Source: Bacillota bacterium (GTDB lineage: Bacteria; Bacillota; Bacilli; Alicyclobacillales; SLC66). Taken from it: a stretch of 64,000 nt of DNA. The number at the start of each line of letters is the position of its first letter. Positions within the stretch are counted from its first letter, which is position 1. Shown piece after piece: positions 21,661 to 31,961 of the stretch. The notes beneath the pieces are model-generated. The model was not told where the DNA came from. It made no database searches and saw only the letters and a program-made list of their open reading frames with translations. The stretch lies in contig JAKACV010000002.1 in assembly GCA_021821085.1 (NCBI GenBank), positions 48,218 to 112,217 of the forward strand, given 5' to 3'. The position numbers were made by a program, and so were the translations under genes.

Positions 21661-22737
21661 GTGTTTCATCGTTTGCAGGCAGTAGAAGAGCGCTATGATC
21701 AACTGAGTGCCTTGCTGTCCGATCAAGAAGTGATCAGCGATGTCAATAAATTGCGATCTTATGGAAAAGAACAGTCTGATCTAGAAGCTACAGTAGAGAC
21801 TTATCGAGAGTACAAGCGAGTTGCGTCACAATTGGTAGAAGCGAGAGACATGTTTAACGATAAGTTAGATGATGACATGCGTGAACTTGTAAAACAAGAA
21901 GTAGCAGATCTGACTGAACAAAAGGAAAAAATTGAACATGAACTCATGATACTGTTGTTACCAAAGGACAAAAATGATGATAAAAACGTTATCGTTGAAA
22001 TTCGGGGTGCAGCAGGTGGAGATGAAGCAGCTCTATTCGCTGGGGACTTGCTTCGTATGTACAGTCGGTTTGCGGATCGCAAGGGCTGGAAAGTTGATTT
22101 TATCGACATTATGGAGAAAGACATGGGTGGAATTAAAGAAGCTGTGTTTAGCGTACAGGGCAAAGGCGCATATAGTCTACTGAAATACGAAAGCGGTGCG
22201 CATCGAGTACAACGTGTGCCAGCTACAGAGTCAAGCGGTCGGATTCACACTTCTACTGCCACTGTTGCCGTATTACCTGAAGTGGAAGAAGTCGAAGTGG
22301 AAATCCATGAGAAAGATCTTCGCATTGACACCTTTTGCTCGACTGGACCAGGAGGTCAAAGTGTGAATACCACACAGTCAGCCGTGCGAATTACTCACAT
22401 GCCGACCGGGATTGTCGTGTCATGTCAAGACGAGAAGTCACAGCTAAAGAATCGGGACAAAGCGATGCGTGTCTTGCGTGCTCGATTGTATGAAAAGTAT
22501 CAGCAGGAACAACAACAAGAGTATGCAGAACAACGCAAGTCGGCAGTGGGGACGGGAGACCGCAGTGAACGGATACGGACCTACAACTTTCCGCAAAGTC
22601 GTGTGACGGATCATCGCATTGGTCTAACCCTGCATCGTTTAGAGAGTGTTCTCGCAGGTGATCTTGATGAAATTATCAATGCGCTCATTACGACTGAACA
22701 GGCAGAGAAGCTACAAGCGGCCAGTGGTGACGAATGA
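21661..22737 (+). CDS. prfA: peptide chain release factor 1
   Basis: [48 protein letters not shown]. Confidence 0.96.
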   Translation: MFHRLQAVEERYDQLSALLSDQEVISDVNKLRSYGKEQSDLEATVETYREYKRVASQLVEARDMFNDKLDDDMRELVKQEVADLTEQKEKIEHELMILLLPKDKNDDKNVIVEIRGAAGGDEAALFAGDLLRMYSRFADRKGWKVDFIDIMEKDMGGIKEAVFSVQGKGAYSLLKYESGAHRVQRVPATESSGRIHTSTATVAVLPEVEEVEVEIHEKDLRIDTFCSTGPGGQSVNTTQSAVRITHMPTGIVVSCQDEKSQLKNRDKAMRVLRARLYEKYQQEQQQEYAEQRKSAVGTGDRSERIRTYNFPQSRVTDHRIGLTLHRLESVLAGDLDEIINALITTEQAEKLQAASGDE

Positions 22738-23615
22738 TTTTGCGGGATCTCTTGCAGGGTGCAGAAGCGACACTGCGCAACGCTGATGTGGAAGTGCCAG
22801 AACGAACAGCGAGATGGCTATGGCAGCATGTCTCAGGTATGAGTGTTGGGGATTGTTTTTTGCATCAGTTAGATGTGGTTGACCATTGTGATGTTCAAAC
22901 TTTTTTGGCATTGATTCAGCGTAGAGCACAGCGAGAACCATTGCAATATTTGATAGGTGAGACGGAATTTTGCGGCTTGCCTTTTTTTGTTGATCAGAGA
23001 GTTTTGATTCCGCGTCCAGAGACGGAGCAGTTAGTCGATCTAGCCTTTGATGAAATCGAAAGGCGTCTTAGAACGAAAGATCAGATTGTGGTGGTGGATG
23101 TTGGCACTGGGTCGGGGGCTATCGCGATTGCACTCGCTGTGCGTATGCGACAACGTGCATTGACATATTTTGTTCGACTCTTTGCGACAGATCTATCCGC
23201 CGATGCACTCGCGGTCGCGCGAAGGAATGCAGAGCGACATGTTGTGACAGAGTGGATCACGTTTTGTGAAGGCGCCTATCTTTCAGGAATTCCTAAAGAT
23301 ATAGGAGATCTTGATTTGATTGTATCCAATCCACCTTATATTCCATATGGCATGACGCTGCAACCGGAAGTTGTCGAATGGGAACCCCATTTGGCTCTGT
23401 TTGCTGAAGAAGATGGATTGGCATGCTATGAAGAACTAGCCCAAGCGGCGAACGAACGGCTAGCGTGTGATGGGAGTCTTGCATTTGAAGTGGGAGAGGG
23501 ACAAGCACAGGCAGTGGAGCGTATTCTTATAGCCAAGGACAGGTCATTGCGTACACGAGTGGTCTCGGATTTTCGCAACATCAACCGCTTTGTGTTAGCC
23601 GAACGCGCTCTTTGA
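22734..23615 (+). CDS. prmC: release factor glutamine methyltransferase
   Basis: [22 protein letters not shown]; overlaps the prfA stop. Confidence 0.94.
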   Translation: MILRDLLQGAEATLRNADVEVPERTARWLWQHVSGMSVGDCFLHQLDVVDHCDVQTFLALIQRRAQREPLQYLIGETEFCGLPFFVDQRVLIPRPETEQLVDLAFDEIERRLRTKDQIVVVDVGTGSGAIAIALAVRMRQRALTYFVRLFATDLSADALAVARRNAERHVVTEWITFCEGAYLSGIPKDIGDLDLIVSNPPYIPYGMTLQPEVVEWEPHLALFAEEDGLACYEELAQAANERLACDGSLAFEVGEGQAQAVERILIAKDRSLRTRVVSDFRNINRFVLAERAL

Positions 23616-23703
23616 TAGTTTACGAGACGTTTAAGAAGTTCATAGTTTGACCATAATGCCTCTTAGAACTCATTGGATTTGAATTCTAGGGGGCTTTATC
23701 ACT

Positions 23704-24384
23704 ATGAAAACATGGATGATTATTTTGGTTCTCGTGGCAGGTTTATTTGGTCTTATCAACGGATTTCAGGTGACAGGTGTGGGAAAAGCACATGCTTTTG
23801 TGGGGCCAGATCCAAACGTCATTCCGCAGAACGCGTTGCGTTTTCGCGTCATTGCAAATAGTAACAGTCCATGGGATCAAAATTTAAAACGGGACATTCG
23901 CAATCGCATCATCACTCTCATAGGAGAGAAAATGGCAAATGTGACTTCTGTGACACAGGCACAACAGGTACTGAAGGCTTCTGTGCCACAAGTAGAACAG
24001 ATAGCGCTCGCGATGGTGAAAAAATATCATGCACCGTATAGTGCGACTACGACGTTTGGGTTCGCGCATTTTCCAACAAAGTTGTATGGTGACAAAGTCT
24101 ATCCTGCGGGAACGTACAAGGCATTGCGCATTACGCTTGGAAAGGGCGCCGGGCAAAACTGGTGGTGTGTATTGTTCCCTCCGCTCTGTTTTGTCGCCTT
24201 GAGTGATGGAGACGCAGTGGCTGCAACCGCAGCATTTCCAGACTATCCACCGCTCGCTGTGCGCTACATTCAAAATCCCAATGGTCATGGGAAGATTCCC
24301 GTTGCTTTGCGATTGGCTGTGGTAGACTATGGGGAAGAGTTGTTAAAGGTGATCAGTGCAGAGTTAGCTCACGTCAAACTTTAG
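23704..24384 (+). CDS. spoIIR: stage II sporulation protein R
   Basis: NALRFRVIANSNSPWDQNLKRDIRNRI; GQNWWCVLFPPLCFV; canonical position after prmC. Confidence 0.9.
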   Translation: MKTWMIILVLVAGLFGLINGFQVTGVGKAHAFVGPDPNVIPQNALRFRVIANSNSPWDQNLKRDIRNRIITLIGEKMANVTSVTQAQQVLKASVPQVEQIALAMVKKYHAPYSATTTFGFAHFPTKLYGDKVYPAGTYKALRITLGKGAGQNWWCVLFPPLCFVALSDGDAVAATAAFPDYPPLAVRYIQNPNGHGKIPVALRLAVVDYGEELLKVISAELAHVKL

Positions 24385-24415
24385 AGGATGAACCGTGAGA
24401 AGGAAGGTGAAAGAA

Positions 24416-25564
24416 ATGAATCTGGTAGAGGGAACGCAAACAATTCTTTGGAAGGTTGCACAGACGCCCGAAAGCGGAGAGATGAATCCATATGCGATGG
24501 ATGAGGATGAGCAGTGTATCATCGGCCAAATAGAGGTGATCGTGCGCACCTTGCCGATAGAGAAACTTGTTCAGGAAGCCGCGCAACACTTACAGGCGGA
24601 TGAACTAGTCGCCTTTCCAACGGAAACAGTCTACGGATTAGGGGCCAACGCCTTGAGTAGACGAGCATTGCAGCACGTATTTGCCGCGAAAAACCGACCA
24701 ATGGACAATCCTTTGATCGCACACGTAAGTTCGCTTGCGCAACTGGATTATCTGACACCACACGTTTCGTCATTGGTTATGCGCATCATGGAGGAATTTT
24801 GGCCCGGACCTTTATCAATTCTATTACCAGCCCGTAAAGACTTGCCACAGGAGCTGACAGCAGGGCTTGACACGGTTGCTGTTCGCATGCCACAGCATCC
24901 TCTGACGCTAGCATTCATTGAGGCGGCAGGTTTTCCGCTTGCAGGTCCATCTGCTAATCGCAGTGGCCGTCCCAGCCCAACGACAGCAAAGCACGTATTA
25001 CAGGATCTTGCTGGGAAAATTTCCGGTGTTATCGATGGAGGAGCCTGTTCGGTTGGGATTGAATCAACTGTGATCGAGGTTCTCGAACAAGAGATCATCA
25101 TTCTTCGTCCGGGAGAGATTACTCGTTCCAATTTGGCGCAGTATGGTGTTCCTGTACGCTATGACGAACATTTAGTACAGCGGCGCGAGATGACAGCTTC
25201 ACCACGCTCACCGGGACAGAAATATCGTCATTATGCACCGCAGGGAGAATTGCGCATCGTTACTGGATATGATTCACGCGTTTTCAATTATGTGAAGGAC
25301 GAGATTTCACGTGCCCATACAAAAGGGCTCCGCATTGCAACGATTGGGTTTCCTCGCGACATCTGCATAGACGCAGATTTGATCCTGTCTTTTGGCGACC
25401 GCGCGATCGACATGGCGCCACACCTATATGATTCGTTGCGCGCTTCTGATGAGGCTGTGATCGACGTTATTCTCGCGCGTGGATTCCGTGCTGCGGAGGA
25501 GACGTTCGCCGTGATGAACCGCCTATTGAAGGCCTCTGGTGGCATTGTGATCGAGCTTTATTAG
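24416..25564 (+). CDS. ywlC: L-threonylcarbamoyladenylate synthase (Sua5/YwlC)
   Basis: ADELVAFPTETVYGLGANAL, KNRPMDNPLIAHV, GPSANRSGRPSPTTA, SPGQKYRHYAP. Confidence 0.93.
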   Translation: MNLVEGTQTILWKVAQTPESGEMNPYAMDEDEQCIIGQIEVIVRTLPIEKLVQEAAQHLQADELVAFPTETVYGLGANALSRRALQHVFAAKNRPMDNPLIAHVSSLAQLDYLTPHVSSLVMRIMEEFWPGPLSILLPARKDLPQELTAGLDTVAVRMPQHPLTLAFIEAAGFPLAGPSANRSGRPSPTTAKHVLQDLAGKISGVIDGGACSVGIESTVIEVLEQEIIILRPGEITRSNLAQYGVPVRYDEHLVQRREMTASPRSPGQKYRHYAPQGELRIVTGYDSRVFNYVKDEISRAHTKGLRIATIGFPRDICIDADLILSFGDRAIDMAPHLYDSLRASDEAVIDVILARGFRAAEETFAVMNRLLKASGGIVIELY

Positions 25565-25643
25565 TTCAGATACCCGCTTGTCTCATGAAGCTACTCGCTT
25601 TCGCATACACATGTAATCGGATGTGGTGAAAGGTGGGGATGCT

Positions 25644-26204
25644 GTGTTCGCTTTTACTCCTCTTCTGCTATGGACGGTGGTCCTCATAGGTCTAGCGCTA
25701 AGTATGGATGCGTTCTCATTGGGCATTGGACTTGGCGCACAGGGATTGCGATGGCGCGACGTAGGTCGTCTATCAATTGTGATCAGTTTATTTCACCTCC
25801 TTCTTCCTCTATTAGGTGTGTGGATCGGCGATGTGCTATACGCGAGGTTTGGCGATATTATGCAAAGAATAACATCTGTAGTGATGATGTTTTTGGGATC
25901 ACAAATGATCGTAAAATCGCTGCAATATGAAGTTGGCATTGAACCCCCTCCTTTTCGAGCTCATTTTATACACTTAGTTGGCTTTGCGTTCGGAGTGAGT
26001 GTAGACGCATTGTCAGTTGGCTTGACATTGGGTACACTAGGGATGACACCCCTTGTGCCTGCGATCGTCTTTGCGTTGTTGAGCGGAATTCTTTCAATCT
26101 CAGGACTTTACATTGGGCGTCAGGTAAATGGCCGATTGGGCCGCTACGGGCAGGTGGCGGGCGGGGCAGTTCTTGCTATCCTCGGTCTTAAGTTTTTTTG
26201 GTAG
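25644..26204 (+). CDS. mntP: manganese efflux pump MntP
   Basis: SMDAFSLGIGLG and SVDALSVGLTLG paired membrane motifs. Confidence 0.88.
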   Translation: MFAFTPLLLWTVVLIGLALSMDAFSLGIGLGAQGLRWRDVGRLSIVISLFHLLLPLLGVWIGDVLYARFGDIMQRITSVVMMFLGSQMIVKSLQYEVGIEPPPFRAHFIHLVGFAFGVSVDALSVGLTLGTLGMTPLVPAIVFALLSGILSISGLYIGRQVNGRLGRYGQVAGGAVLAILGLKFFW

Positions 26205-26696
26205 ATGGAAGGCGATACTGTGTATGAGATTCTGTTTGTTTGTACAGGAAATACTTGCAGATCCCCCATGGCTGAGCAAATACTTGCAAAGTTGGTGAAT
26301 CAATCACAGGTAGGTTCGCAAGTATCGATTCGCTCTGCAGGACTTTCTGCGCAAGATGGCGCGGCGATGTCAGGCGGGTCATTTGTTGCGCTTTTACGAC
26401 GGGGGATAGGACAAGGCGAGCAACATGCAGCGAAGCGCGTGACAGAAGAGCAAGTCAGAACGGCCGATCTAGTACTCACAATGACTGAGTCACATAAACA
26501 CGCTCTTATGGAAGCCTTTCCTGCGTTTAAAGGGAAGGTGTTTACTCTTTTGGAATATACGGGCGCGCAGGGAATGAAGGACATCGAGGATCCATTTGGA
26601 CAAGATGATGAAGGGTATGAACGCACAGCAAAGCAGATTGAAGCGGCGTGCCATCGGATTGTTCAGCAACTCGAACTGCGATTCCCGCTATCATAA
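26205..26696 (+). CDS. ywlE: low-molecular-weight phosphatase, YwlE (protein arginine phosphatase) type
   Basis: ILFVCTGNTCRSPMAEQI; DIEDPFGQDDEGY. Confidence 0.88.
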   Translation: MEGDTVYEILFVCTGNTCRSPMAEQILAKLVNQSQVGSQVSIRSAGLSAQDGAAMSGGSFVALLRRGIGQGEQHAAKRVTEEQVRTADLVLTMTESHKHALMEAFPAFKGKVFTLLEYTGAQGMKDIEDPFGQDDEGYERTAKQIEAACHRIVQQLELRFPLS

Positions 26697-26758
26697 GTCA
26701 GCATCATGTGTATAAGAAGCTTCAGCCTCATGTGTGGATGAAAGGAGAGACGATACGG

Positions 26759-27235
26759 ATGATGCGAATTGCCATTGGGTCAGATCATGGCGGTTATGGA
26801 TTAAAGCAGGAGTTGCTAGCCCGTCTGAAGGATCTACCGTATGAATGGACCGATTTCGGGTGCGATTCTGAGGAGTCGGTAGATTATCCTGACTATGCAA
26901 TTGAGGTAGCGCAGCGCGTTGCAGCAGGGGAATTTGATCGAGGCATTCTGCTGTGTGGTACTGGACTTGGGATGGCGATTACAGCCAATAAGGTGCCAGG
27001 AATTCGAGCGGCGACAGTTCACGATACCTTTTCTGCACAGGCAACGCGCGCACACAATGACAGCAACATCTTGACGATGGGGGGACGAGTCGTCGAACCC
27101 GATCGTGCAGAACAGATTACTCGAATTTGGTTAGAAACGCCATTTGAAGGGGGTCGTCATGCCCGACGTTTGAAGAAAATTGAGATGCTAGAACATGCGG
27201 TAATGGATTCAAAAAAAGCAGGTAGTGCTCTGTGA
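26759..27235 (+). CDS. rpiB: ribose-5-phosphate isomerase B
   Basis: RIAIGSDHGGYGLKQEL; GILLCGTGLGMAITANKVPGIRAA. Confidence 0.94.
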   Translation: MMRIAIGSDHGGYGLKQELLARLKDLPYEWTDFGCDSEESVDYPDYAIEVAQRVAAGEFDRGILLCGTGLGMAITANKVPGIRAATVHDTFSAQATRAHNDSNILTMGGRVVEPDRAEQITRIWLETPFEGGRHARRLKKIEMLEHAVMDSKKAGSAL

Positions 27236-27798
27236 ACACTCAAGAAATTGTAGCGCGTGTGAGTGAAGCAGTTGCCGAAGTGGTGGCGACTGCTCATCTA
27301 ACGCAAGATCAGATCCTGATTGTTGGTGCGAGTAGCAGTGAGGTGTTAGGTCATCACATCGGTACACATGGTTCCCAGGATATCGCGAAAGCCATTGTGC
27401 AGGGTGTACTCGACGTGCGCGCGCAACATCCATTTCACGTTGCCTTTCAAAGTTGCGAACATCTCAATCGCGCGCTTGTAACAGAGCGGAACACCGTGCA
27501 GGCGTTCTCGTTAGAGGAGGTAACCGTTGTGCCAGTCATCACTGCGGGTGGTGCGGTGGCGGCGACTGCGTATCGCATGTTGCCAAATGCAGTGATGGTG
27601 GAGCAGATCTCAGCACATGCAGGACTTGATATCGGAGACACGTTTATTGGCATGCATCTGCGTCGTGTGGCGGTTCCAGTGCGCATAGCCGTACAACAAA
27701 TTGGATGTGCACATGTCACAGCGGCGCGAACTCGTCCTAAGTTAGTGGGTGGGCAGCGTGCCGTGTATTGGTTAGAAGAACAGGGGGGTACTTGTTGA
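27232..27798 (+). CDS. ywlG: YwlG/TIGR01440 family protein
   Basis: [35 protein letters not shown]; position between rpiB and glyA. Confidence 0.85.
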   Translation: MNTQEIVARVSEAVAEVVATAHLTQDQILIVGASSSEVLGHHIGTHGSQDIAKAIVQGVLDVRAQHPFHVAFQSCEHLNRALVTERNTVQAFSLEEVTVVPVITAGGAVAATAYRMLPNAVMVEQISAHAGLDIGDTFIGMHLRRVAVPVRIAVQQIGCAHVTAARTRPKLVGGQRAVYWLEEQGGTC

Positions 27799-29045
27799 GC
27801 CATTTACATTTAATTGATCCGACGATCGCGGAAGCGATGGAAGCAGAACGCATTCGACAACAGTCAAAACTAGAGTTAATCGCATCTGAAAATTTTGTCA
27901 GTCGCGCTGTTCTTGACGCGTTAGGGACCGTTTTAACCAATAAATATGCAGAGGGCTATCCAGGCAAGCGCTATTATGGTGGATGTGAACATGTCGACGT
28001 CATCGAACAAATTGCAATCGATCGCGCAAAAATATTGTTTAAGGCCGAGCATGCAAATGTACAGCCTCACTCAGGTGCACAAGCCAATATGGCAGTGTAT
28101 TTTGCCCTATTGCAACCAGGGGATACTGTGCTTGGCATGAACTTAGCACACGGTGGTCACTTGACACATGGGAGTAAGGTGAATTTCTCTGGTCAATTGT
28201 ATAATTTTGTGGCCTACGGAGTAGATTCTGTCACACATCGGATTTCGTATGATGAGGTAGAGCGGCTTGCAAAGGAACATAAGCCGAAGTTAATTGTAGC
28301 TGGTGCAAGCGCCTATCCGCGGGAGTTTGATTTTCCTCGGTTGCGCGCAATTGCAGATGAAGTGGGCGCGTATCTGATGGTTGATATGGCGCATATTGCG
28401 GGGCTTGTCGCCACTGGAGTCCATTCGAGTCCGGTTCCTTACGCGCATGTGGTGACAACGACGACACATAAGACGTTGCGTGGCCCACGCGGCGGCATGA
28501 TTCTTTGTAAAGAAGAGTTCGCGAAAGCGATTGACAAGTCTGTTTTTCCAGGCGTCCAAGGCGGACCTTTAATGCATGTGATTGCGTCCAAGGCGGTGGC
28601 TTTTGGCGAGGCAATGCGTCCTGAATTTACCGCGTACACGAAGCAAATTGTAGAAAATGCGCAAGTGTTAGCACAGGCCTTAATAGATCGTGGATTTACG
28701 CTTGTCTCTGGTGGAACAGATAATCATTTATTGCTGATTGATGTTCGCAGTGTGGGGTTGACCGGAAAAGCAGCTGAACATTTGCTTGATGAGATAGGCA
28801 TCACGACAAATAAAAACGCGATTCCTTACGACCCAGAAAAACCAGGTGTAACAAGTGGGGTGCGTATGGGTACAGCCGCTCTTACGACACGTGGCATGGA
28901 TGCAGATGCGATGGGACAGATTGCGGAGATCGTCGATCTTGTTTTGCGTCATCAAGATGATCAAATTCAGATCAATCAAGCTTTGCATCTCGTTCGCGAG
29001 TTGACGCAGAAGTTTCCGCTGTACGACGGATTCTCCTATCTATAA
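27795..29045 (+). CDS. glyA: serine hydroxymethyltransferase
   Basis: [10 protein letters not shown]-type N-terminus, [29 protein letters not shown] start at 27795; stop TAA 29043-29045 lies inside the 5-bp direct repeat of the palindromic element. Confidence 0.95.
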   Translation: MSHLHLIDPTIAEAMEAERIRQQSKLELIASENFVSRAVLDALGTVLTNKYAEGYPGKRYYGGCEHVDVIEQIAIDRAKILFKAEHANVQPHSGAQANMAVYFALLQPGDTVLGMNLAHGGHLTHGSKVNFSGQLYNFVAYGVDSVTHRISYDEVERLAKEHKPKLIVAGASAYPREFDFPRLRAIADEVGAYLMVDMAHIAGLVATGVHSSPVPYAHVVTTTTHKTLRGPRGGMILCKEEFAKAIDKSVFPGVQGGPLMHVIASKAVAFGEAMRPEFTAYTKQIVENAQVLAQALIDRGFTLVSGGTDNHLLLIDVRSVGLTGKAAEHLLDEIGITTNKNAIPYDPEKPGVTSGVRMGTAALTTRGMDADAMGQIAEIVDLVLRHQDDQIQINQALHLVRELTQKFPLYDGFSYL

Positions 29046-29207
29046 GAGCCTGTTCAAAAAGGGTTGGGGTAAGATGCAAGCAGGGGTTTGGTGAAGTCTG
29101 GACATGCGCGCGGAGTGTACGATAGGTGGTACATGAGCACGCATGTCCAGCACAAGCCGAAGCCCTGCGCCGCAGAGTTCTCGACCCTTTTTGAACAACC
29201 TCTATAA
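29041..29207. mobile_element. MITE-like 157-bp palindromic element, copy 2 (29046-29202), with 5-bp direct repeats TATAA
   Basis: Identical to 2256-2412 except two A-to-G differences near the left end. Flanked by tataa at 29041-29045 and 29203-29207. Confidence 0.82.
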
Positions 29208-29231
29208 GTGGGTTGAGATTAAAAACAACAA

Positions 29232-29266
29232 GGGGGATTGCCGATTACGTCGGCAATCCCCCTTTT
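29232..29266. terminator. bidirectional rho-independent terminator between convergent glyA and deacetylase genes
   Basis: Perfect 13-bp stem gggggattgccga-ttacg-tcggcaatccccc followed by tttt, preceded by A-rich sequence. Confidence 0.85.
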
Positions 29267-29304
29267 ACGGGGAAGCCCAGCATGGGCAGAGTCTCCACTG
29301 ATGA

Positions 29305-30717
29305 CTACTCTTTAAACAATTCTTCGAGTGAAGGCACTTGATCTGGCAACGGGTCGGTAAAGTAGCGACGTAACAACTCTTCTCGACTCATCCAGAGCAA
29401 CTTCGGATGCATAACGCCATGCCCTTTCTGCAATCGTTTGCGTCCTTCTGGATGGTATAGAACCATAATCCAAACAAGCAACATGCTGACCCAACGGTTC
29501 CCAAGCGTCTGTTCAATCTCCTCTACATGAAAACCAAGTTTTTCCACACCGCGATGCATCAGCGTCATCCCAAATACACCCTTAGCATGCCGGAACCGAT
29601 CATCATAGATCAAAGCCTGTGCGACACCATACATACTATCGCGCAATTCCTTCAATCCGCGGATGGCCATTTTTTCAGGTGATGAAATGTTGACCAATTG
29701 CTGCAATGCGCCATTTTGCAGGTGCAATTCGATCATGAGATCTCCGTCTTGGATGACGACTGAAGGTTCGCGCTTTGCCCCCGCGGCCTCTTCTGGCAAG
29801 GCAGTTGTGGCTGCTACATAGGGGATTGATGATTCACTGTCAGCCTGTGAGTGTCGCGAGCCAAAGCGCCACGGCACAACACTAAGACGAAATAAACGAG
29901 ACATCGGATAGACGCCATATAGTCGATTAAAAAGTCGTTCCCACTGCGTCCAGAGTGGATGAATGATGCGCTGCATGCGCCGTGGGAAAGGGGTCGGATG
30001 ATCCAGCAGATGTTCAGTAGCCTGCAAGATCGGCCTGGCGCTACATGTGAGACCAATCTGTTTGATGCGCGGCAAAAGGACTTTTAACGCAGCTAAGGTA
30101 TGCAGCGGCGCATCTGTGGCACCTCCGCTATCGTGTAACAAAACGATCGCACCGTTGTGCAATCGTTGCGCAATGGTTTCTGCAATATCCTTGGCAGACA
30201 CGTCATAACGCCAATCGCGCGCAGCAAACGTCCATAACACAGGTACTTGCCCAATACGGCGCATAATTGCGGGAGTTGCGATCGTAAGCCGACCCCATGG
30301 AGGACGATATAATCGAACAGGTTCATCGATGATGCGTTCGATGACTTCTTTGGTTCGTTCAAGTTCACTTTGCAATTGCGAGGGTGTAATAAACCAGGCA
30401 TTGCGATGCCGATAGGTATGACTGCCAATCATATGCCCGCGTTCGTGGATCGCACGAACGAGTTCAGGATACGTTTCGGCGCGTTCACCAACTAAAAAGA
30501 AGGTCGCCTGAACCCCGTGTTGTTCTAACAAATCAAGTAGTTGAGGCGTATACTGCGGATGGGGTCCATCATCAAAAGTGAGCGCCAATTCGCGCGCCAA
30601 ATCATTGCCTTTGTACACCCCATGCCAACGAAACACGTCCATGACCCATTCCGCGATGGGGCCATGGATGGAAAAAAGTAACACAAAAAGAAAAAGAATG
30701 AGGCCAACTCCGTGCAT
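29305..30717 (-). CDS. polysaccharide deacetylase with C-terminal YkoP-like domain
   Basis: NodB motifs ALTFDDGPHPQYTPQLL, GHMIGSHTYRHRN, RPPWGRLT, VLLHDSGG, plus a ~190-aa C-terminal extension. Confidence 0.85.
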   Translation of the reverse strand: MHGVGLILFLFVLLFSIHGPIAEWVMDVFRWHGVYKGNDLARELALTFDDGPHPQYTPQLLDLLEQHGVQATFFLVGERAETYPELVRAIHERGHMIGSHTYRHRNAWFITPSQLQSELERTKEVIERIIDEPVRLYRPPWGRLTIATPAIMRRIGQVPVLWTFAARDWRYDVSAKDIAETIAQRLHNGAIVLLHDSGGATDAPLHTLAALKVLLPRIKQIGLTCSARPILQATEHLLDHPTPFPRRMQRIIHPLWTQWERLFNRLYGVYPMSRLFRLSVVPWRFGSRHSQADSESSIPYVAATTALPEEAAGAKREPSVVIQDGDLMIELHLQNGALQQLVNISSPEKMAIRGLKELRDSMYGVAQALIYDDRFRHAKGVFGMTLMHRGVEKLGFHVEEIEQTLGNRWVSMLLVWIMVLYHPEGRKRLQKGHGVMHPKLLWMSREELLRRYFTDPLPDQVPSLEELFKE

Positions 30718-30743
30718 AGAGGACACTCCAATTCATTACACAG

Positions 30744-31961
30744 CTAGGTGCTCGGTTTGAGGCTGCGATCTATACCGGGAATCCGCAAGAATAAGTATAA
30801 AAGCCCCATCGTGCCAACTACGGCAGCACTCATCCAAAAAGGAGCTTGCGGTCCAAACGCTTGCCACAGTCTACCGCCTATGTAGGGGCCCGTCGCAGTG
30901 CCCAATCCCTCGACTGTCATGAAGACTCCCCACATCGTCCCGCGTTTTTCACGGTCGATTGCCCCGTCCAGCACAGAATTCCATGATGGCAGGATCATCG
31001 CATAGGATAAAGCGAGTACCAGCATGAAACTAATAGCAGGCCAGATACTCGTCTGCAGGGTAAAGAGAATCAAGCCGAGTGCGGCGAGCAAGAAACCACC
31101 AGATAAAAAGGGGCGAGCTCCTACGCGATCGACAAGTTTCCCCATGATCGGCAAAAATATAGCTGTGGTGCCTCCAACGATCACCATCGCCACGCTTTGC
31201 AGTTGCGGACTTGCGCCGAGAACAACGCGCGCATACGGTGTCAAGACAGGAATGAGGATCCCGATGGCGAGCGTCTGCACAAACATACCCGGGAACAAGA
31301 TCCGAATCTGCTTCAAGTTTACGATGATTTCACTAAAATATCTACGCGGTTCGATCAAAACTAAGAACGGCTCATCCCCGTGTAGCGATGATTTTTCAGG
31401 TTTCGTGACCAAGGCGAGCAAACCACCAAGCAAAAGCATCGTGATGAGCATCATAAAGGCGACGCGATAGGAAAAACTCAAAATAAAATTAATGACGACA
31501 GGTCCTGCGCCGCCCCCAATCAACCAGGCGATGTAGATGTATCCCATCGCACTTGCCTTTTCCTGTTCAGAAGCGGTCGCCGTGACTGTCGTGATGACCG
31601 CAGGCCACAGAGGTGAAGTCCCGATCCCAAGTATACCCGCACCGATCGTTAAACTCAGAGGATTTGTCGCTCGGGCTACGACAATAAGTCCACATGCAGC
31701 GACGATAAGACCACTGACTAACACGAAACGTTGACCAAAATGATCAGCCAGGAAACCCATCGGACTGCGCAGAATATTGTCGAAAAAGTAGTGAACGCTG
31801 ATTGCGAGTCCAACTGCAGCAGGTGTAAGCCCGAGTGCATCGATCCCGATATTTGGTAATAACGCAAGGATGAGGGCGCCGCGAACAAATTCGACGAGCA
31901 TCAGCGTCAAAAGAGCGCTTGCGACAAATGGCTTGCGGATATCCTTCGGGATTCCCCTCAT
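30744..31961 (-). CDS. MFS transporter
   Basis: ~12 hydrophobic segments; GFLADHFGQRFVLVSGL and MGKLVDRVGARPFLSGG MFS loop motifs. Confidence 0.88.
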   Translation of the reverse strand: MRGIPKDIRKPFVASALLTLMLVEFVRGALILALLPNIGIDALGLTPAAVGLAISVHYFFDNILRSPMGFLADHFGQRFVLVSGLIVAACGLIVVARATNPLSLTIGAGILGIGTSPLWPAVITTVTATASEQEKASAMGYIYIAWLIGGGAGPVVINFILSFSYRVAFMMLITMLLLGGLLALVTKPEKSSLHGDEPFLVLIEPRRYFSEIIVNLKQIRILFPGMFVQTLAIGILIPVLTPYARVVLGASPQLQSVAMVIVGGTTAIFLPIMGKLVDRVGARPFLSGGFLLAALGLILFTLQTSIWPAISFMLVLALSYAMILPSWNSVLDGAIDREKRGTMWGVFMTVEGLGTATGPYIGGRLWQAFGPQAPFWMSAAVVGTMGLLYLFLRIPGIDRSLKPST

